This document shows, in pieces, positions 6,459 through 15,298 of a stretch of DNA of 64,000 bases (the stretch's first letter is position 1; every line of letters starts with the position of its first letter). A program made the position numbers and the translations under genes. The stretch comes from Anaerovorax odorimutans (GTDB taxonomy: Bacteria; Bacillota; Clostridia; Peptostreptococcales; JAAYPU01), in the NCBI GenBank assembly GCA_016841185.1, contig JAENZQ010000004.1, forward strand, positions 84,008 to 148,007, read 5' to 3'. Below the pieces are notes generated by a model. That model was not told where the DNA came from. It did no database searches and was given only the letters and a program-made list of their open reading frames with translations.

Positions 6459-9125
6459 ATGTTTAATTTTAGAAAACTTGAAATGAAAAAACTGATAAGC
6501 TATTCTTTAATCATTCTTTTGCTGTTTTCTTTGATATCCATTTATGATATTGAAACATATGCCGAAGGAACCGATTTAGCCCGGATAGCAGTAAGCAACA
6601 ATTATTTGGAATATCAAGACGGTATTGCAGTAGATAACAGTCTGGGGAATCTGACGGCGTATGATGTCTATGTCCTTGAAAAAGAAGGCGCCGATACGAG
6701 TCTGTGGGAAAGAGAAGGGACGGACCTGAAAGCAGAGACCCTTGAATTGATCGATGAAAACAGGTCAGGTGCTGCAATCGATGCGAAAGCTCTGATCCAG
6801 ACCTATCTGGCAGCGAAAGAATATGGAGAAACCGGCAGGGCGGAAAGTCTGTTGAGTAAAATACAGAATCAGCAGGATGAAAGCACAGGTATATTTGGAT
6901 TTGGAGACATTTTTATCAATATGCCTGCATATGACATGTTAGGTAAAATAGGGGACTTGCCTGAAATTGATTTGGATGCTTGTAAAACTTATGTTATGAC
7001 AGAGCAAAATATGGAAGATCCGGCCGATGAAGAAGTTTACGGAGCTTGGGGCGCGCTTGGATGGATTGAAGTTTCCCCGGGTAATTGGCAGCAAACAGGG
7101 CCATGGGATCCGGATTTTATTAGCAGCATACAGGGCGTAAGGATATTACAGTATTTATATAATATTACTGCAGATAATGAAATCAATAACAGAAAAGATA
7201 TTGGTTTAAACTGGCTTTTACAACAACAACAGGCAGATGGAAGCTTTGCAGTCAGTGCCTGGGATGATGCAGTTACGAATACGGCAGAGATGATCATTAC
7301 CCTGGACAAGTTGGGTATGAGGGACAGTGAGGCCTGGGATGATGCAGTGAATTATTTACAGAACCATGCTTTGAATGATGATGGAGAATTCGGAAATTAC
7401 GGTGGTATCGCAAACAACACGTTGATTCTTGAAGCTTATCATCTCATAAATGAAGCACCGTTGGAGGCAGGGACTGTTATAGATATGGTGATTACTCCTT
7501 CCTATGTAGAAATAGCTGTGGGGGATGAATACCAGTGCAGCCTGCAAGTCTACCGATTCGGTTCAGGCTTTGATGATTTAACGTCGGAGTCGGTTGAATG
7601 GTCCATTGCTTCAAATGGAAATGTAGCAAGTATTGACGATACAGGGAAAATAACTGGAAGAGCAAATGGCACGGCTATTGCTACGGCAGAATTCAGCAAT
7701 ATTGAAAGGCTTGTAGAAGTAACCGTCGAAGGCGGGACGAATCCGGGGGGAATTGAGGAGAAACCGGATTATATCAGGATTACTCTGTATATTTCAGGTA
7801 TTGATGATGAAATCATGTTTTCCGATGTACTTAAGCTGAGAGATGAAGAAGAAGAAGGGATTACCGTTATGGATGCATTGGATACCAGCAACGTACGGTA
7901 CAAATGCAGAGGGTCTTATGTTTATGAAATAGACGGATTGGAAGAAAAAGAAACAACCGCATTGTCAGGATGGAAGTATAAAGTGAACAACAGCATAAAA
8001 AACGTATCAGCAGATAATTGTTATCTGGATGATGAAGATGTCGTCATATGGTTTTATGCAGAAGGCCCTTCAGACCGCGGGCCGTCATTGAGCTCTTTGA
8101 TCGAAAAAGTGAAGAGATCGGAAGAAGAGCAGGAAGAAACTGCTGATATTAATCAATCGAAAGAAGAGGATGAAAAAACGCTTTCAGATGCAATAAACAA
8201 GCAGGGCAAAGCGATATTGGATCTGGATAAGGATTCCGACAGCAAAGCCTATTTGTCTCCTTACACACTAAAAATGTTATCGGATAAAAAAATGCCTCTG
8301 ATAATAAAAAATCAGGATATAACTGTTGAATTTGCTTCGGAATCTATTCCAAAACAGGTGCTGGATCAGGAAATAAATGATGAAAAAGCCTCTGTTCAAA
8401 TAAAAGCAAATGTAATGACGGAAGAAGAAAATGACGAACTGCTGAAAAAGGCAGATCCGGAAAGAATGAAAGGTCTGTTTGATATCGGAGGCCAGCTGGT
8501 AGATTTATCTGTTCATATCATTCACACAGACGATGAAGGGAATGCGGAAGAAGAGCAGATTCATCATTTCATCGAGCCTGTAAAGATCGTTATTCCCATA
8601 CCTGAAGATTTAACCATGGAGAAATTGGAGAATATAACCGGCATTCGATACGAGAAAGACGAGAACGGAAATATCGTACCTGTTAAAATAGGAGGCAGTT
8701 ATGATGCTGAGTCGGGAACCATCACTTTATATACGGACCGCTTTTCATACTATGGTGTGATGCGGGCGGAGCAATTAAGAAAAATCAGACTGCAGATCGA
8801 CAGCTCTGTGGTGGCAGTGAACGGAGAAGAAAAGAATCTGGATGTACCGCCGATGATCATCAACAGCCGTACCATGGTACCTGTCCGGTTTGTTTCCGAA
8901 GCATTAGGCGCAGATGTTCAGTGGATTGCAGAAGAGCGAAAGGTGTTGATTACAACACAAAAAAGGCAAATAGAACTGATGATAGGCAAAATTCCTGAGG
9001 GATCAGATGTAGCACCTGTCATAAAAGACAGCAGAACTTTGATGCCCGTCAGATATATTTCAGAAAAAATAGATGCAAGCGTTTTATGGATTCCCTCAAG
9101 CCGATCGGTGGAAATCATTCAATAA
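6459..9125 (+). CDS. Large exported toroid-BIG2-DUF4430 protein with stalk domain
   Basis: An 888-residue secreted protein. Order: signal peptide (about 8-35), helical toroid repeats (about 85-345; NWLLQQQQADGSFAVSAWDD, NYLQNHALNDDGEFGNYGG), a BIG2-like Ig domain (about 350-420), a DUF4430 domain (about 435-545; ALSGWKYKVNNSIKN, LDDEDVVIWFYAEG), an acidic linker, an S-layer-associated beta region, and a C-terminal copper-amine-oxidase-N-type stalk domain (about 785-888; MIINSRTMVPVRFVSEALGA, then DSRTLMPVRYISEKI). Toroid plus DUF4430 in one chain parallels the alpha/beta architecture of transcobalamin. ATG 6459 is chosen for the GGGGGG just upstream; ATG 6447 is an alternative. Last clear member of the riboswitch operon. 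Confidence 0.75.
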   Translation: MFNFRKLEMKKLISYSLIILLLFSLISIYDIETYAEGTDLARIAVSNNYLEYQDGIAVDNSLGNLTAYDVYVLEKEGADTSLWEREGTDLKAETLELIDENRSGAAIDAKALIQTYLAAKEYGETGRAESLLSKIQNQQDESTGIFGFGDIFINMPAYDMLGKIGDLPEIDLDACKTYVMTEQNMEDPADEEVYGAWGALGWIEVSPGNWQQTGPWDPDFISSIQGVRILQYLYNITADNEINNRKDIGLNWLLQQQQADGSFAVSAWDDAVTNTAEMIITLDKLGMRDSEAWDDAVNYLQNHALNDDGEFGNYGGIANNTLILEAYHLINEAPLEAGTVIDMVITPSYVEIAVGDEYQCSLQVYRFGSGFDDLTSESVEWSIASNGNVASIDDTGKITGRANGTAIATAEFSNIERLVEVTVEGGTNPGGIEEKPDYIRITLYISGIDDEIMFSDVLKLRDEEEEGITVMDALDTSNVRYKCRGSYVYEIDGLEEKETTALSGWKYKVNNSIKNVSADNCYLDDEDVVIWFYAEGPSDRGPSLSSLIEKVKRSEEEQEETADINQSKEEDEKTLSDAINKQGKAILDLDKDSDSKAYLSPYTLKMLSDKKMPLIIKNQDITVEFASESIPKQVLDQEINDEKASVQIKANVMTEEENDELLKKADPERMKGLFDIGGQLVDLSVHIIHTDDEGNAEEEQIHHFIEPVKIVIPIPEDLTMEKLENITGIRYEKDENGNIVPVKIGGSYDAESGTITLYTDRFSYYGVMRAEQLRKIRLQIDSSVVAVNGEEKNLDVPPMIINSRTMVPVRFVSEALGADVQWIAEERKVLITTQKRQIELMIGKIPEGSDVAPVIKDSRTLMPVRYISEKIDASVLWIPSSRSVEIIQ

Positions 9126-9217
9126 CCTATCATAAAAAATTAACCAAATAGAAATATTTTCTTTTCTCCAGTAATATGATTTATAGATAGCTTCTTTTAT
9201 AGAGAAAGGGGAGGAAA

Positions 9218-9814
9218 ATGGCTTTTATCGGAATGTTTTCCAAGTATGTGATAGATATGGTTAATCATTTTGATGAAGCCGTTTACTCTTTTTTGTCTGT
9301 TTATATTTCTGAGAGCTGTACCAAATTAATGACTGTGATTACCCACATGGGTTCTTCATACACATTGACCCTGATTGCAGTCATTATTTTCTTAGCATTT
9401 GGGGTAAATCGTCAATTTTCCGTTTATAGTAAATATGTTATATATAATCTTGTATTGACTTGGGTGGTCAATGAGATACTTAAGGTTCTGTTTCAAAGAG
9501 AGAGGCCGGATGTTCTTCATTTAATCGCTGTTAACGGCTACAGTTTTCCAAGCGGACATGCGATGATCAGCATGAGTTTTTATGGATTGTTGATTTACAT
9601 ATTTTTAAGGCATTTACATAGTAAGTGTTTGCGTGTTTGCATCACAGCGGTTTTCGGATTGTTGATTTTTTTCATCGGTTTGAGCCGGGTCTATTTGGGT
9701 GTACATTATGCAAGCGATGTTATAGCAGGCTTTGTTATTGGCATTATCTGGTTAAAACCGATGATTTTATGTATGAATTGGTTCTGCATTTCAAAGTATT
9801 CTTCTAACATTTAA
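9218..9814 (+). CDS. PAP2-family membrane phosphatase
   Basis: A 198-residue membrane protein with the three PAP2 signatures: KVLFQRERP (near 89-97), FPSGHAMISM (near 110-119) and SRVYLGVHYASD (near 151-162), whose His residues and Asp form the phosphatase site, plus about five membrane spans. Likely dephosphorylates a lipid such as undecaprenyl diphosphate or phosphatidic acid outside the membrane. Start ATG has AAAGGGGAGG upstream. It lies 92 nt after the large toroid gene; co-transcription is possible but no functional link to B12 is evident. Confidence 0.88.
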   Translation: MAFIGMFSKYVIDMVNHFDEAVYSFLSVYISESCTKLMTVITHMGSSYTLTLIAVIIFLAFGVNRQFSVYSKYVIYNLVLTWVVNEILKVLFQRERPDVLHLIAVNGYSFPSGHAMISMSFYGLLIYIFLRHLHSKCLRVCITAVFGLLIFFIGLSRVYLGVHYASDVIAGFVIGIIWLKPMILCMNWFCISKYSSNI

Positions 9815-9956
9815 TAATCTTTTTTGAGATATTAAGGCATTTAATACTAAAAAATATTGAAGCAACACCGATATTATAATATATATAGAATATATATACT
9901 GTAATAAAATTAGTATATTTTGTAGATTTATGAAAATTGAAAATATTCAAAAAGTA

Positions 9957-9985
9957 TTGTAAGATACCTCAGTGTGTAGTATACT
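9957..9985 (+). promoter_or_regulatory. Sigma-A-type promoter of the diguanylate cyclase gene
   Basis: TTGTAA (9957-9962), 17-nt spacer, TATACT (9980-9985), about 41 nt before the ATG at 10027. The rest of the 212-nt spacer is AT-rich with no gene. Confidence 0.55.
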
Positions 9986-10026
9986 ATTATAAGATATTAT
10001 ACAATATATGGTAAGTGGGGATATAG

Positions 10027-10755
10027 ATGGGTTTAAAAGTGTCAAAGAAAAAGCATATTATTTGGCAAACCATTATCATGTCGGGCGTGGCCTGTTTTCT
10101 GTCCGTCTATTTATCCTTCTTCATACGCCAGTTATTTGATATGAGCTTTGTGGTTTCCGATATTATTCTGGCCTTTGTCATTCCTGCCATCATATCTCCT
10201 ATCATCATTTACGTTATTCTCGAACAGGCTTATGAACTGTATCATTCAAAAAAGAAGATAGAAGAATTGGTTCATAAAGATGCCCTTACAGAGATTTATA
10301 ATAAGCGGTATTTTGAGACTTTTGCTGAAGATATATTTCTAAGCAGAAGAAAGTGTTCCATAATTCTTATTGATATTGATGATTTTAAGAATATAAATGA
10401 TCAATATGGCCATCTTGCCGGAGATTTGGTTATGAAAGAAACAGCAGGAATCATCAAATCCCAGCTGAGAGAGACAGATATTGTGGCTCGTATCGGTGGG
10501 GATGAGTTTGCAATTATATGTTTAGATGCAGAAGCAGAATACGGGAAAGAAATTGCTGAAAGAATCAGGAAGAAAGTCGAACAAACAGAATTATCTTATT
10601 TATCCAATAATATATGCTTGACCATAAGCGTAGGTTGTGTTTCCAATGAAAATGACGAAATATCACTTAATGAATTTATTCAAAATGCTGACGCTGCTTT
10701 ATATACATCAAAAGAAAACGGTAAGAATAAGGTCACTTTTATCGGTTGTGCATAA
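10027..10755 (+). CDS. Membrane-anchored diguanylate cyclase (GGDEF)
   Basis: A 242-residue protein: two N-terminal membrane segments (about 10-35 and 42-65), a short coiled linker, then a GGDEF domain (about 80-240) with DIDDFKNINDQYGHLAGD for metal/GTP binding and an intact RIGGDEFA active site. It should make cyclic di-GMP from two GTP. No allosteric RxxD site is obvious just before GGDEF (the stretch is KSQLRETDIVA, giving RETD, five residues before the GGDEF-containing strand, which does match RxxD and may be an inhibitory site). A second diguanylate cyclase is encoded at 38531. Confidence 0.9.
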   Translation: MGLKVSKKKHIIWQTIIMSGVACFLSVYLSFFIRQLFDMSFVVSDIILAFVIPAIISPIIIYVILEQAYELYHSKKKIEELVHKDALTEIYNKRYFETFAEDIFLSRRKCSIILIDIDDFKNINDQYGHLAGDLVMKETAGIIKSQLRETDIVARIGGDEFAIICLDAEAEYGKEIAERIRKKVEQTELSYLSNNICLTISVGCVSNENDEISLNEFIQNADAALYTSKENGKNKVTFIGCA

Positions 10756-10792
10756 ATCCTTTGGACTGAAAGAGAAAATGATATTTTTTAAA

Positions 10793-10976
10793 GAAGCCAA
10801 AAGGCTTTTGAGATTGTTGAAAAAGCCTACAATTTCCAGGCTTTTGAAAATTCGAAGTTCAAGGCGCGCTGAGAGCGAGCAGCGGAGCTTACTTCAGGTA
10901 AGTGAGCATGTTCGCTTGAAAGCAGCAACGCAGAAATTCGGAGATTTTCAACAGACTGAGAAGCCAAAAGGCTTTT
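10793..10976 (+). mobile_element. MITE-like repeat, copy 1, with duplicated palindromic flanks
   Basis: A 150-bp core (10810-10959) starts GAGATTGTTGAAAAAGCC and ends GGAGATTTTCAACAG, with 9-bp terminal inverted repeats (10815-10823 and 10945-10953). It is about 95% identical to the copy at 35305-35453. Both sides carry the same 17-bp sequence GAAGCCAAAAGGCTTTT (10793-10809, 10960-10976), itself a hairpin; on the right it runs into TTTTTTT and looks like the terminator of the diguanylate cyclase gene. Internal stems include CTTAC-TTCAG-GTAAG. The core encodes no plausible protein. Confidence 0.75.
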
Positions 10977-11108
10977 TTTAATTTATAGCAGAAAGTTTTT
11001 GTATAAGAACAATGGATATTATTCCAAAATTTGTCGAAAATAATTGTTTTGAGCTGTAAATAATTATATAATAAATGTCATAAGCAAAAGATTAAGGGGA
11101 GTAACCAC

Positions 11109-12266
11109 ATGGAGAAGACGATTTTATTTGTTGACAGTAATGAAAATATTCTTAAATCATTGGAAAAATTAGTATCTGATACAAATTATACTGTCCATTT
11201 GGCAAGGTCCGGTGAAGAAGCGCTCCATATTCTTAAGAATAACCGGATCGATTTAATAATGGCAGATATTTATCTTGATGAGATGAATGGGTATGATTTG
11301 TTGACTCAGACCAAAAGAAAATACCCAAAAGTATTCAGAGTGATTCTCAGTGAGAATAAGGAGGATGCATTAATCCTTAAAGCCATACAAAAAAATATTG
11401 CCAAGTTATATATATATAAACCATTGGATAATGACTACCTTCTGGATATTTTAAACAGTATTTTCGAATTTCAGAACAAAATTTCCAGCCCTGAACTGAT
11501 CAACATTATAAATAATCTGGAAGGGCTGCCGACCTTGCCTAATTTGTATAATCATCTTTCCAAGGCGATTCATGATGATGAAAATATTGAGAATATTGCT
11601 TCAATCATCCAGAAAGATCAGGCTGTCGCGGCTCAGGTATTACATGTTGCGAACTCCGCTTTTTACGGGATAAAGACCAGCTCCATTGCACAGGCCATCA
11701 TGAATATCGGACTCAACAATATAAAAAATATTGTATTAGCGACTTCGGTTTTCAACATCAATTTACCGACTTCAAGGATGAATGTTTTTAAACAATTATG
11801 GGACCATGCTTACCTGTGCAACCAACTGACCAATTTGCTGTACATGAGAATTTTTAAGAAAAAGATGCCTGTAGAATATCTGTCTGCCGGGCTGCTTCAT
11901 GACATCGGGAAAATAGTGCTGATCAGCATATTTGGTAATGACTATTATCAGATATTGGAGAGTAATGATTTTTATGCCAGAGAGAAAAAGGAAATTGGCA
12001 TCACACATCAGCAAATAGGGGGATATTTTCTGGACTGGTGGGAGTTGCCGATGCCTGTAATAGAGGGCGTTTTATACCATCATGATCCTCTGAATACCAA
12101 TATTGTGAATAAGGATCTTCTGGCAGTTGTCCATTTAGCGGATTATTATGCCCTTAAGAAAAAAAATGATGGTGTTGATCTGGATAATGAAGTTTTTGCT
12201 TATTTAGGCATCGATAAAGACAGAGTGGATCAATATATAAATGAAAGTGATTTGATTGGGGATTAA
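11109..12266 (+). CDS. Response regulator with HDOD output domain
   Basis: A 385-residue cytoplasmic protein. Residues 1-120 form a receiver domain with phosphoacceptor Asp53 (MADIYL) and a conserved Lys in YIYKP; the usual acidic pair near position 9 is reduced to D9-S10. Residues about 130-335 form an HDOD domain (LPTLPNLYNHLSKAI, ASIIQKDQAVAAQVLHVANS, LLHDIGKIVL, VLYHHDP), which in other bacteria acts as a protein-interaction output in signalling and c-di-GMP-linked circuits. No kinase is next to it; the diguanylate cyclase upstream is a possible partner. ATG follows AGGGGAG. Confidence 0.85.
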   Translation: MEKTILFVDSNENILKSLEKLVSDTNYTVHLARSGEEALHILKNNRIDLIMADIYLDEMNGYDLLTQTKRKYPKVFRVILSENKEDALILKAIQKNIAKLYIYKPLDNDYLLDILNSIFEFQNKISSPELINIINNLEGLPTLPNLYNHLSKAIHDDENIENIASIIQKDQAVAAQVLHVANSAFYGIKTSSIAQAIMNIGLNNIKNIVLATSVFNINLPTSRMNVFKQLWDHAYLCNQLTNLLYMRIFKKKMPVEYLSAGLLHDIGKIVLISIFGNDYYQILESNDFYAREKKEIGITHQQIGGYFLDWWELPMPVIEGVLYHHDPLNTNIVNKDLLAVVHLADYYALKKKNDGVDLDNEVFAYLGIDKDRVDQYINESDLIGD

Positions 12267-12344
12267 TAAATTATGTTATCCTATTATGATTACTTTATAA
12301 CATATATATAGTAATAAATAGTGATACGATTGGGAGGCAATGAG

Positions 12345-13871
12345 ATGAAATCAACATTAGAAGATATTATTAATACTGCAGTAAGTGATAAACTCACTTA
12401 TCAACAGAAATTATTTAATCTTGCCAATATTGCCGAGAGATTAGTGGACCCTAAAAAAATCTTAGGCTATTCAGAAAAAGAAATGGCATACATTGAAAAA
12501 GACATGATTTGTGATCTGAATGAAGGATATGCCATTTATCGACCCCGATATATTGTTCCGGATTATATGGCTTTTCTGAAACATGGATGCAGATTTTTAG
12601 ACATCCGCCCTCCTGAAGATCTGGAAGAGCTTTTGGACAACTTGCTGATTTTATATCACCATGTTCCTTCTATCACTTCTTTTCCGGTATTTATCGGTCG
12701 GCTGGATCTTATGATTGATCCATTCATCAATGATGAAAAATATGATTATATTAGAATAAAGAGGTTTTTAAATCATATCGATAAAACCATAACGGATTCT
12801 TTTTGCCATGCAGATATAGGTCCCAAGGCAACCAGAGCGGGAGAGATGATACTTAAAGCCATTATGGAATTGGAGAATCCGACACCGAATATGACATTAC
12901 GATATGACAAAGATATCACAGATCCGGATTTTTCTCAAAAGGCAGCAGAGGCATGTTTAAAAGTGTCGAAACCCTCTTTTAGCAATGAAAAAATGTATTA
13001 TCAGGATATGGGAGAGCATGAAATCGTGAGTTGTTATAATGCCCTGCCTTCAGCAGGGGGTGCTTATACGCTTCCCCGGTTAAGGTTAGGTACTATTGCG
13101 CATAGTACGTCTTCTCTTGACGAACTGCTTAATGACAAACTTCCGGATGTTTCTGAAGCTATGCTTTCTATGATGGATAAACGAATCAAGTTTTTGGTGG
13201 AAAAATCAAATTTCTTCGAGTCTTCCTTTTTGGCAGATGAAGAACTAATAAAAAAAGAAAACTTTACTGCTATGTTTGGGATCGTAGGTCTGGCGGAAGC
13301 AGTAAACCATATACTGAATATGGAAAACAAAGATGAACAATTTGGACTGTCATCGTATGGAGATGAAATTGCCCATAAAATCATGAAAAAAATACAGACG
13401 ATTGTGAATGAGCATGAGGGCGTATATGCTGAAAGGACAAATGGAAGATATTTATTACATGGGCAGGTAGGAGCAAACCTGTGTCATGAGGACAATTTTA
13501 ATACTCCTGCTCACAGAATTCCTGTGGGGGATGAGCCCCCGTTGCCTAAGCACTTAAAACAAGCCGGACAATTTCATAAATATTTTGAATCCGGGACGGG
13601 AGATTTATTTGCATTCGATCAGACTTATATAAAAAAACCACAAGCCGTGATGGATATAATCAATGGTGCTATGGACACAGGTTATCGCTATATCACAACC
13701 TATTTAGAAAATACCGACCTTATAAGGGTAACCGGATATCTCATTAAAAAAAGCGAAGCACAAAAAGTTACCGATGGAAAAGCTGTATTAAGAGATACGG
13801 CGATAATGGGTGAAGGAACAAATCAGAATGCAAGAGTATTTGAAAGAAAAATCCGCCGTAATGGACTGTAA
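12345..13871 (+). CDS. yjjI: YjjI-family glycyl radical enzyme
   Basis: A 508-residue protein matching the length and pattern of Escherichia coli YjjI, a shortened glycyl radical enzyme of unknown reaction. The radical-bearing glycine is Gly464 in LIRVTGYLIKK near the C-terminus, and Cys230 in SCYNALPSAGGAYTLPR is the best candidate for the thiyl cysteine. ATG 12345 has GGGAGG 7 nt upstream; a GTG at 12321 is in frame but lacks a ribosome site. The activase gene overlaps its 3' end by 11 nt. The glycyl radical implies an oxygen-sensitive enzyme in an anaerobe. Substrate cannot be predicted from context. Confidence 0.88.
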   Translation: MKSTLEDIINTAVSDKLTYQQKLFNLANIAERLVDPKKILGYSEKEMAYIEKDMICDLNEGYAIYRPRYIVPDYMAFLKHGCRFLDIRPPEDLEELLDNLLILYHHVPSITSFPVFIGRLDLMIDPFINDEKYDYIRIKRFLNHIDKTITDSFCHADIGPKATRAGEMILKAIMELENPTPNMTLRYDKDITDPDFSQKAAEACLKVSKPSFSNEKMYYQDMGEHEIVSCYNALPSAGGAYTLPRLRLGTIAHSTSSLDELLNDKLPDVSEAMLSMMDKRIKFLVEKSNFFESSFLADEELIKKENFTAMFGIVGLAEAVNHILNMENKDEQFGLSSYGDEIAHKIMKKIQTIVNEHEGVYAERTNGRYLLHGQVGANLCHEDNFNTPAHRIPVGDEPPLPKHLKQAGQFHKYFESGTGDLFAFDQTYIKKPQAVMDIINGAMDTGYRYITTYLENTDLIRVTGYLIKKSEAQKVTDGKAVLRDTAIMGEGTNQNARVFERKIRRNGL

Positions 13872-14703
13872 AGCTATTGTGAACAAAATAATACATTTTT
13901 CCAATGTGGATGGTCCCGGAAACAGATTTGCAGTTTTTTTCCAAGGATGCAATGCGAGATGCATATATTGTCATAATCCTGAGACCATTGGCTATTGCAT
14001 GGATTGTCTTGAATGCCTTGAGGTATGCCCTCAAAATGCCCTGAGTTGTGTAAACGGTAAGGTGAAATACAATGAACAACTTTGCATTTCATGTGATGCA
14101 TGTATTCATAAATGCCCTTATCATGCTTCACCCAGAACAAAAATAATGACAGTGAATGAACTGTATGATCAAATCCAATCGTATAAGCCTTTTATTCGGG
14201 GAATCACCGTATCCGGCGGGGAGCCTTTTCTGAATCATAATTTTGTTATAAAGCTGTTTAAAAAAGTTAAAAAGGAATCCAATCTCTCCTGTTTTGTGGA
14301 CACAAATGGTTTTTTTGATAAAGATGAGATGCTCGAGTTGATAGATATAACCGATCAATTTATGCTGGATATAAAATCCATTCATAAAGTTCAGGAATTG
14401 TGCGGAGTAGAGAATTCACACCCAATAGAGAACCTTGAATATTTACTGAAAAAAAGTAAAGTTTATGAAGTCAGAACAGTTATTATTGAAGGTATGGATG
14501 CTGAAGAAACAGTGGCAACAGTTTCTTCCATGTTGAAGGATTATCCGGATGTGAATTATAAACTCATTAAGGTACATACCACCGGTATGAGTGGAAGCCG
14601 GAAAGAGATGATAAAGAATAAAATACCCGACAATATAAAAATGGATCAAATGAGAGCGCTTGCACTAAAAAAAGGCGTTCATAAAGTTGAGTGTATTCTG
14701 TGA
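13861..14703 (+). CDS. yjjW: YjjW-family glycyl radical enzyme activase (radical SAM)
   Basis: A 280-residue radical SAM protein with the [4Fe-4S]/SAM motif CNARCIYC near residue 31, then an inserted ferredoxin-like segment with two cysteine sets (CMDCLECLEVC and CISCDACIHKC), as in other glycyl-radical activases. It would use reductively cleaved SAM to abstract hydrogen from Gly464 of the upstream YjjI. ATG 13861 overlaps the yjjI stop by 11 nt and places the N-terminus (MDCKAIVNKIIHFS) like homologues; a GTG at 13810 would add 17 residues without a ribosome site. Ribosome site is weak, consistent with coupling. Confidence 0.88.
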   Translation: MDCKAIVNKIIHFSNVDGPGNRFAVFFQGCNARCIYCHNPETIGYCMDCLECLEVCPQNALSCVNGKVKYNEQLCISCDACIHKCPYHASPRTKIMTVNELYDQIQSYKPFIRGITVSGGEPFLNHNFVIKLFKKVKKESNLSCFVDTNGFFDKDEMLELIDITDQFMLDIKSIHKVQELCGVENSHPIENLEYLLKKSKVYEVRTVIIEGMDAEETVATVSSMLKDYPDVNYKLIKVHTTGMSGSRKEMIKNKIPDNIKMDQMRALALKKGVHKVECIL

Positions 14704-14707
14704 AAAA

Positions 14708-15187
14708 TTAAGTTTTTGAATTATTATATTGAGTTTGATAATCAATGAATTTTTCTTTGATATCGGGATTTTCATTAAAGAAACTGACAAGGACAGCAAA
14801 ACTTTTGACAGTCTTTTTATTGATTGTATGCTCTATTTTTTCTGTTTCCTGCAAGATTTCATTTTCTTCAATTCCCAGCAATTTCAAAAAATTTTCTATG
14901 GTGTTATGCCGTCTGAGAAGGAGCTCGCCCAATTCCTTACCACAATCCTCCAGTATGATATATCCATATTTTTCGTATTTTATAAGTTTTAATTTTGAGA
15001 GTTTTTGTACCATTTTAGTTGCAGAAGGAGGTTGGACATTAAGAGCTGAAGACAATTCATGGATTCTTGTAAAACCATTATCACATGAAAGCCTGTATAT
15101 CATTTCCAAATAATCTTCCATAGATGCAGTAAGTAGTTTATCAACATTTTTCATGTATTCTCTAAAGGTATGAAAATTTTTAACCAT
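14708..15187 (-). CDS. DtxR/MntR-family metal-dependent regulator
   Basis: A 159-residue protein with an N-terminal winged helix (ASMEDYLEMIYRLS...TRIHELSSALNVQPPSATKM) and a metal-binding/dimerisation domain (LGELLLRRHNTIENFLKLLGI, with EKIEHTINKKT), in the arrangement of DtxR/MntR repressors. It lacks a C-terminal SH3-like domain, so MntR-like manganese or iron sensing is most likely. The start has AAGGAG 7 nt upstream. It converges on yjjW with only 4 nt between stop codons. No metal transporter is adjacent, so its targets lie elsewhere. Confidence 0.85.
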   Translation of the reverse strand: MVKNFHTFREYMKNVDKLLTASMEDYLEMIYRLSCDNGFTRIHELSSALNVQPPSATKMVQKLSKLKLIKYEKYGYIILEDCGKELGELLLRRHNTIENFLKLLGIEENEILQETEKIEHTINKKTVKSFAVLVSFFNENPDIKEKFIDYQTQYNNSKT

Positions 15188-15274
15188 AACTTTCTCCTTC
15201 TCTCCTACTTAATCTATATGCCGATTATTTTAAAACATGCTTTAGCTGGGAAACAATGATGTGACTAAAAAATA

Positions 15275-15298
15275 AAAAGTGGTTTATTAACCACTTTT
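15275..15298 (-). terminator. Intrinsic terminator of the CotF-like gene
   Basis: AAAAGTGGTT and AACCACTTTT (15275-15284, 15289-15298) form a 10-bp stem that, read leftward, is followed by a T-rich run. It overlaps the stop codon region of the gene to its right. Confidence 0.75.

Noticed and set aside
10637..10981. Open frame spanning the end of the diguanylate cyclase gene and the repeat element (similar peptide from 35285-35497)
   Set aside because: The apparent protein similarity between the two frames comes from the repeat element itself. There is no ribosome site, and the frame includes gene 3' end, hairpin and flanking duplications.
13810..13860. Upstream GTG start for yjjW
   Set aside because: It lacks a ribosome site and would overlap yjjI by 62 nt; ATG 13861 fits the family N-terminus better.
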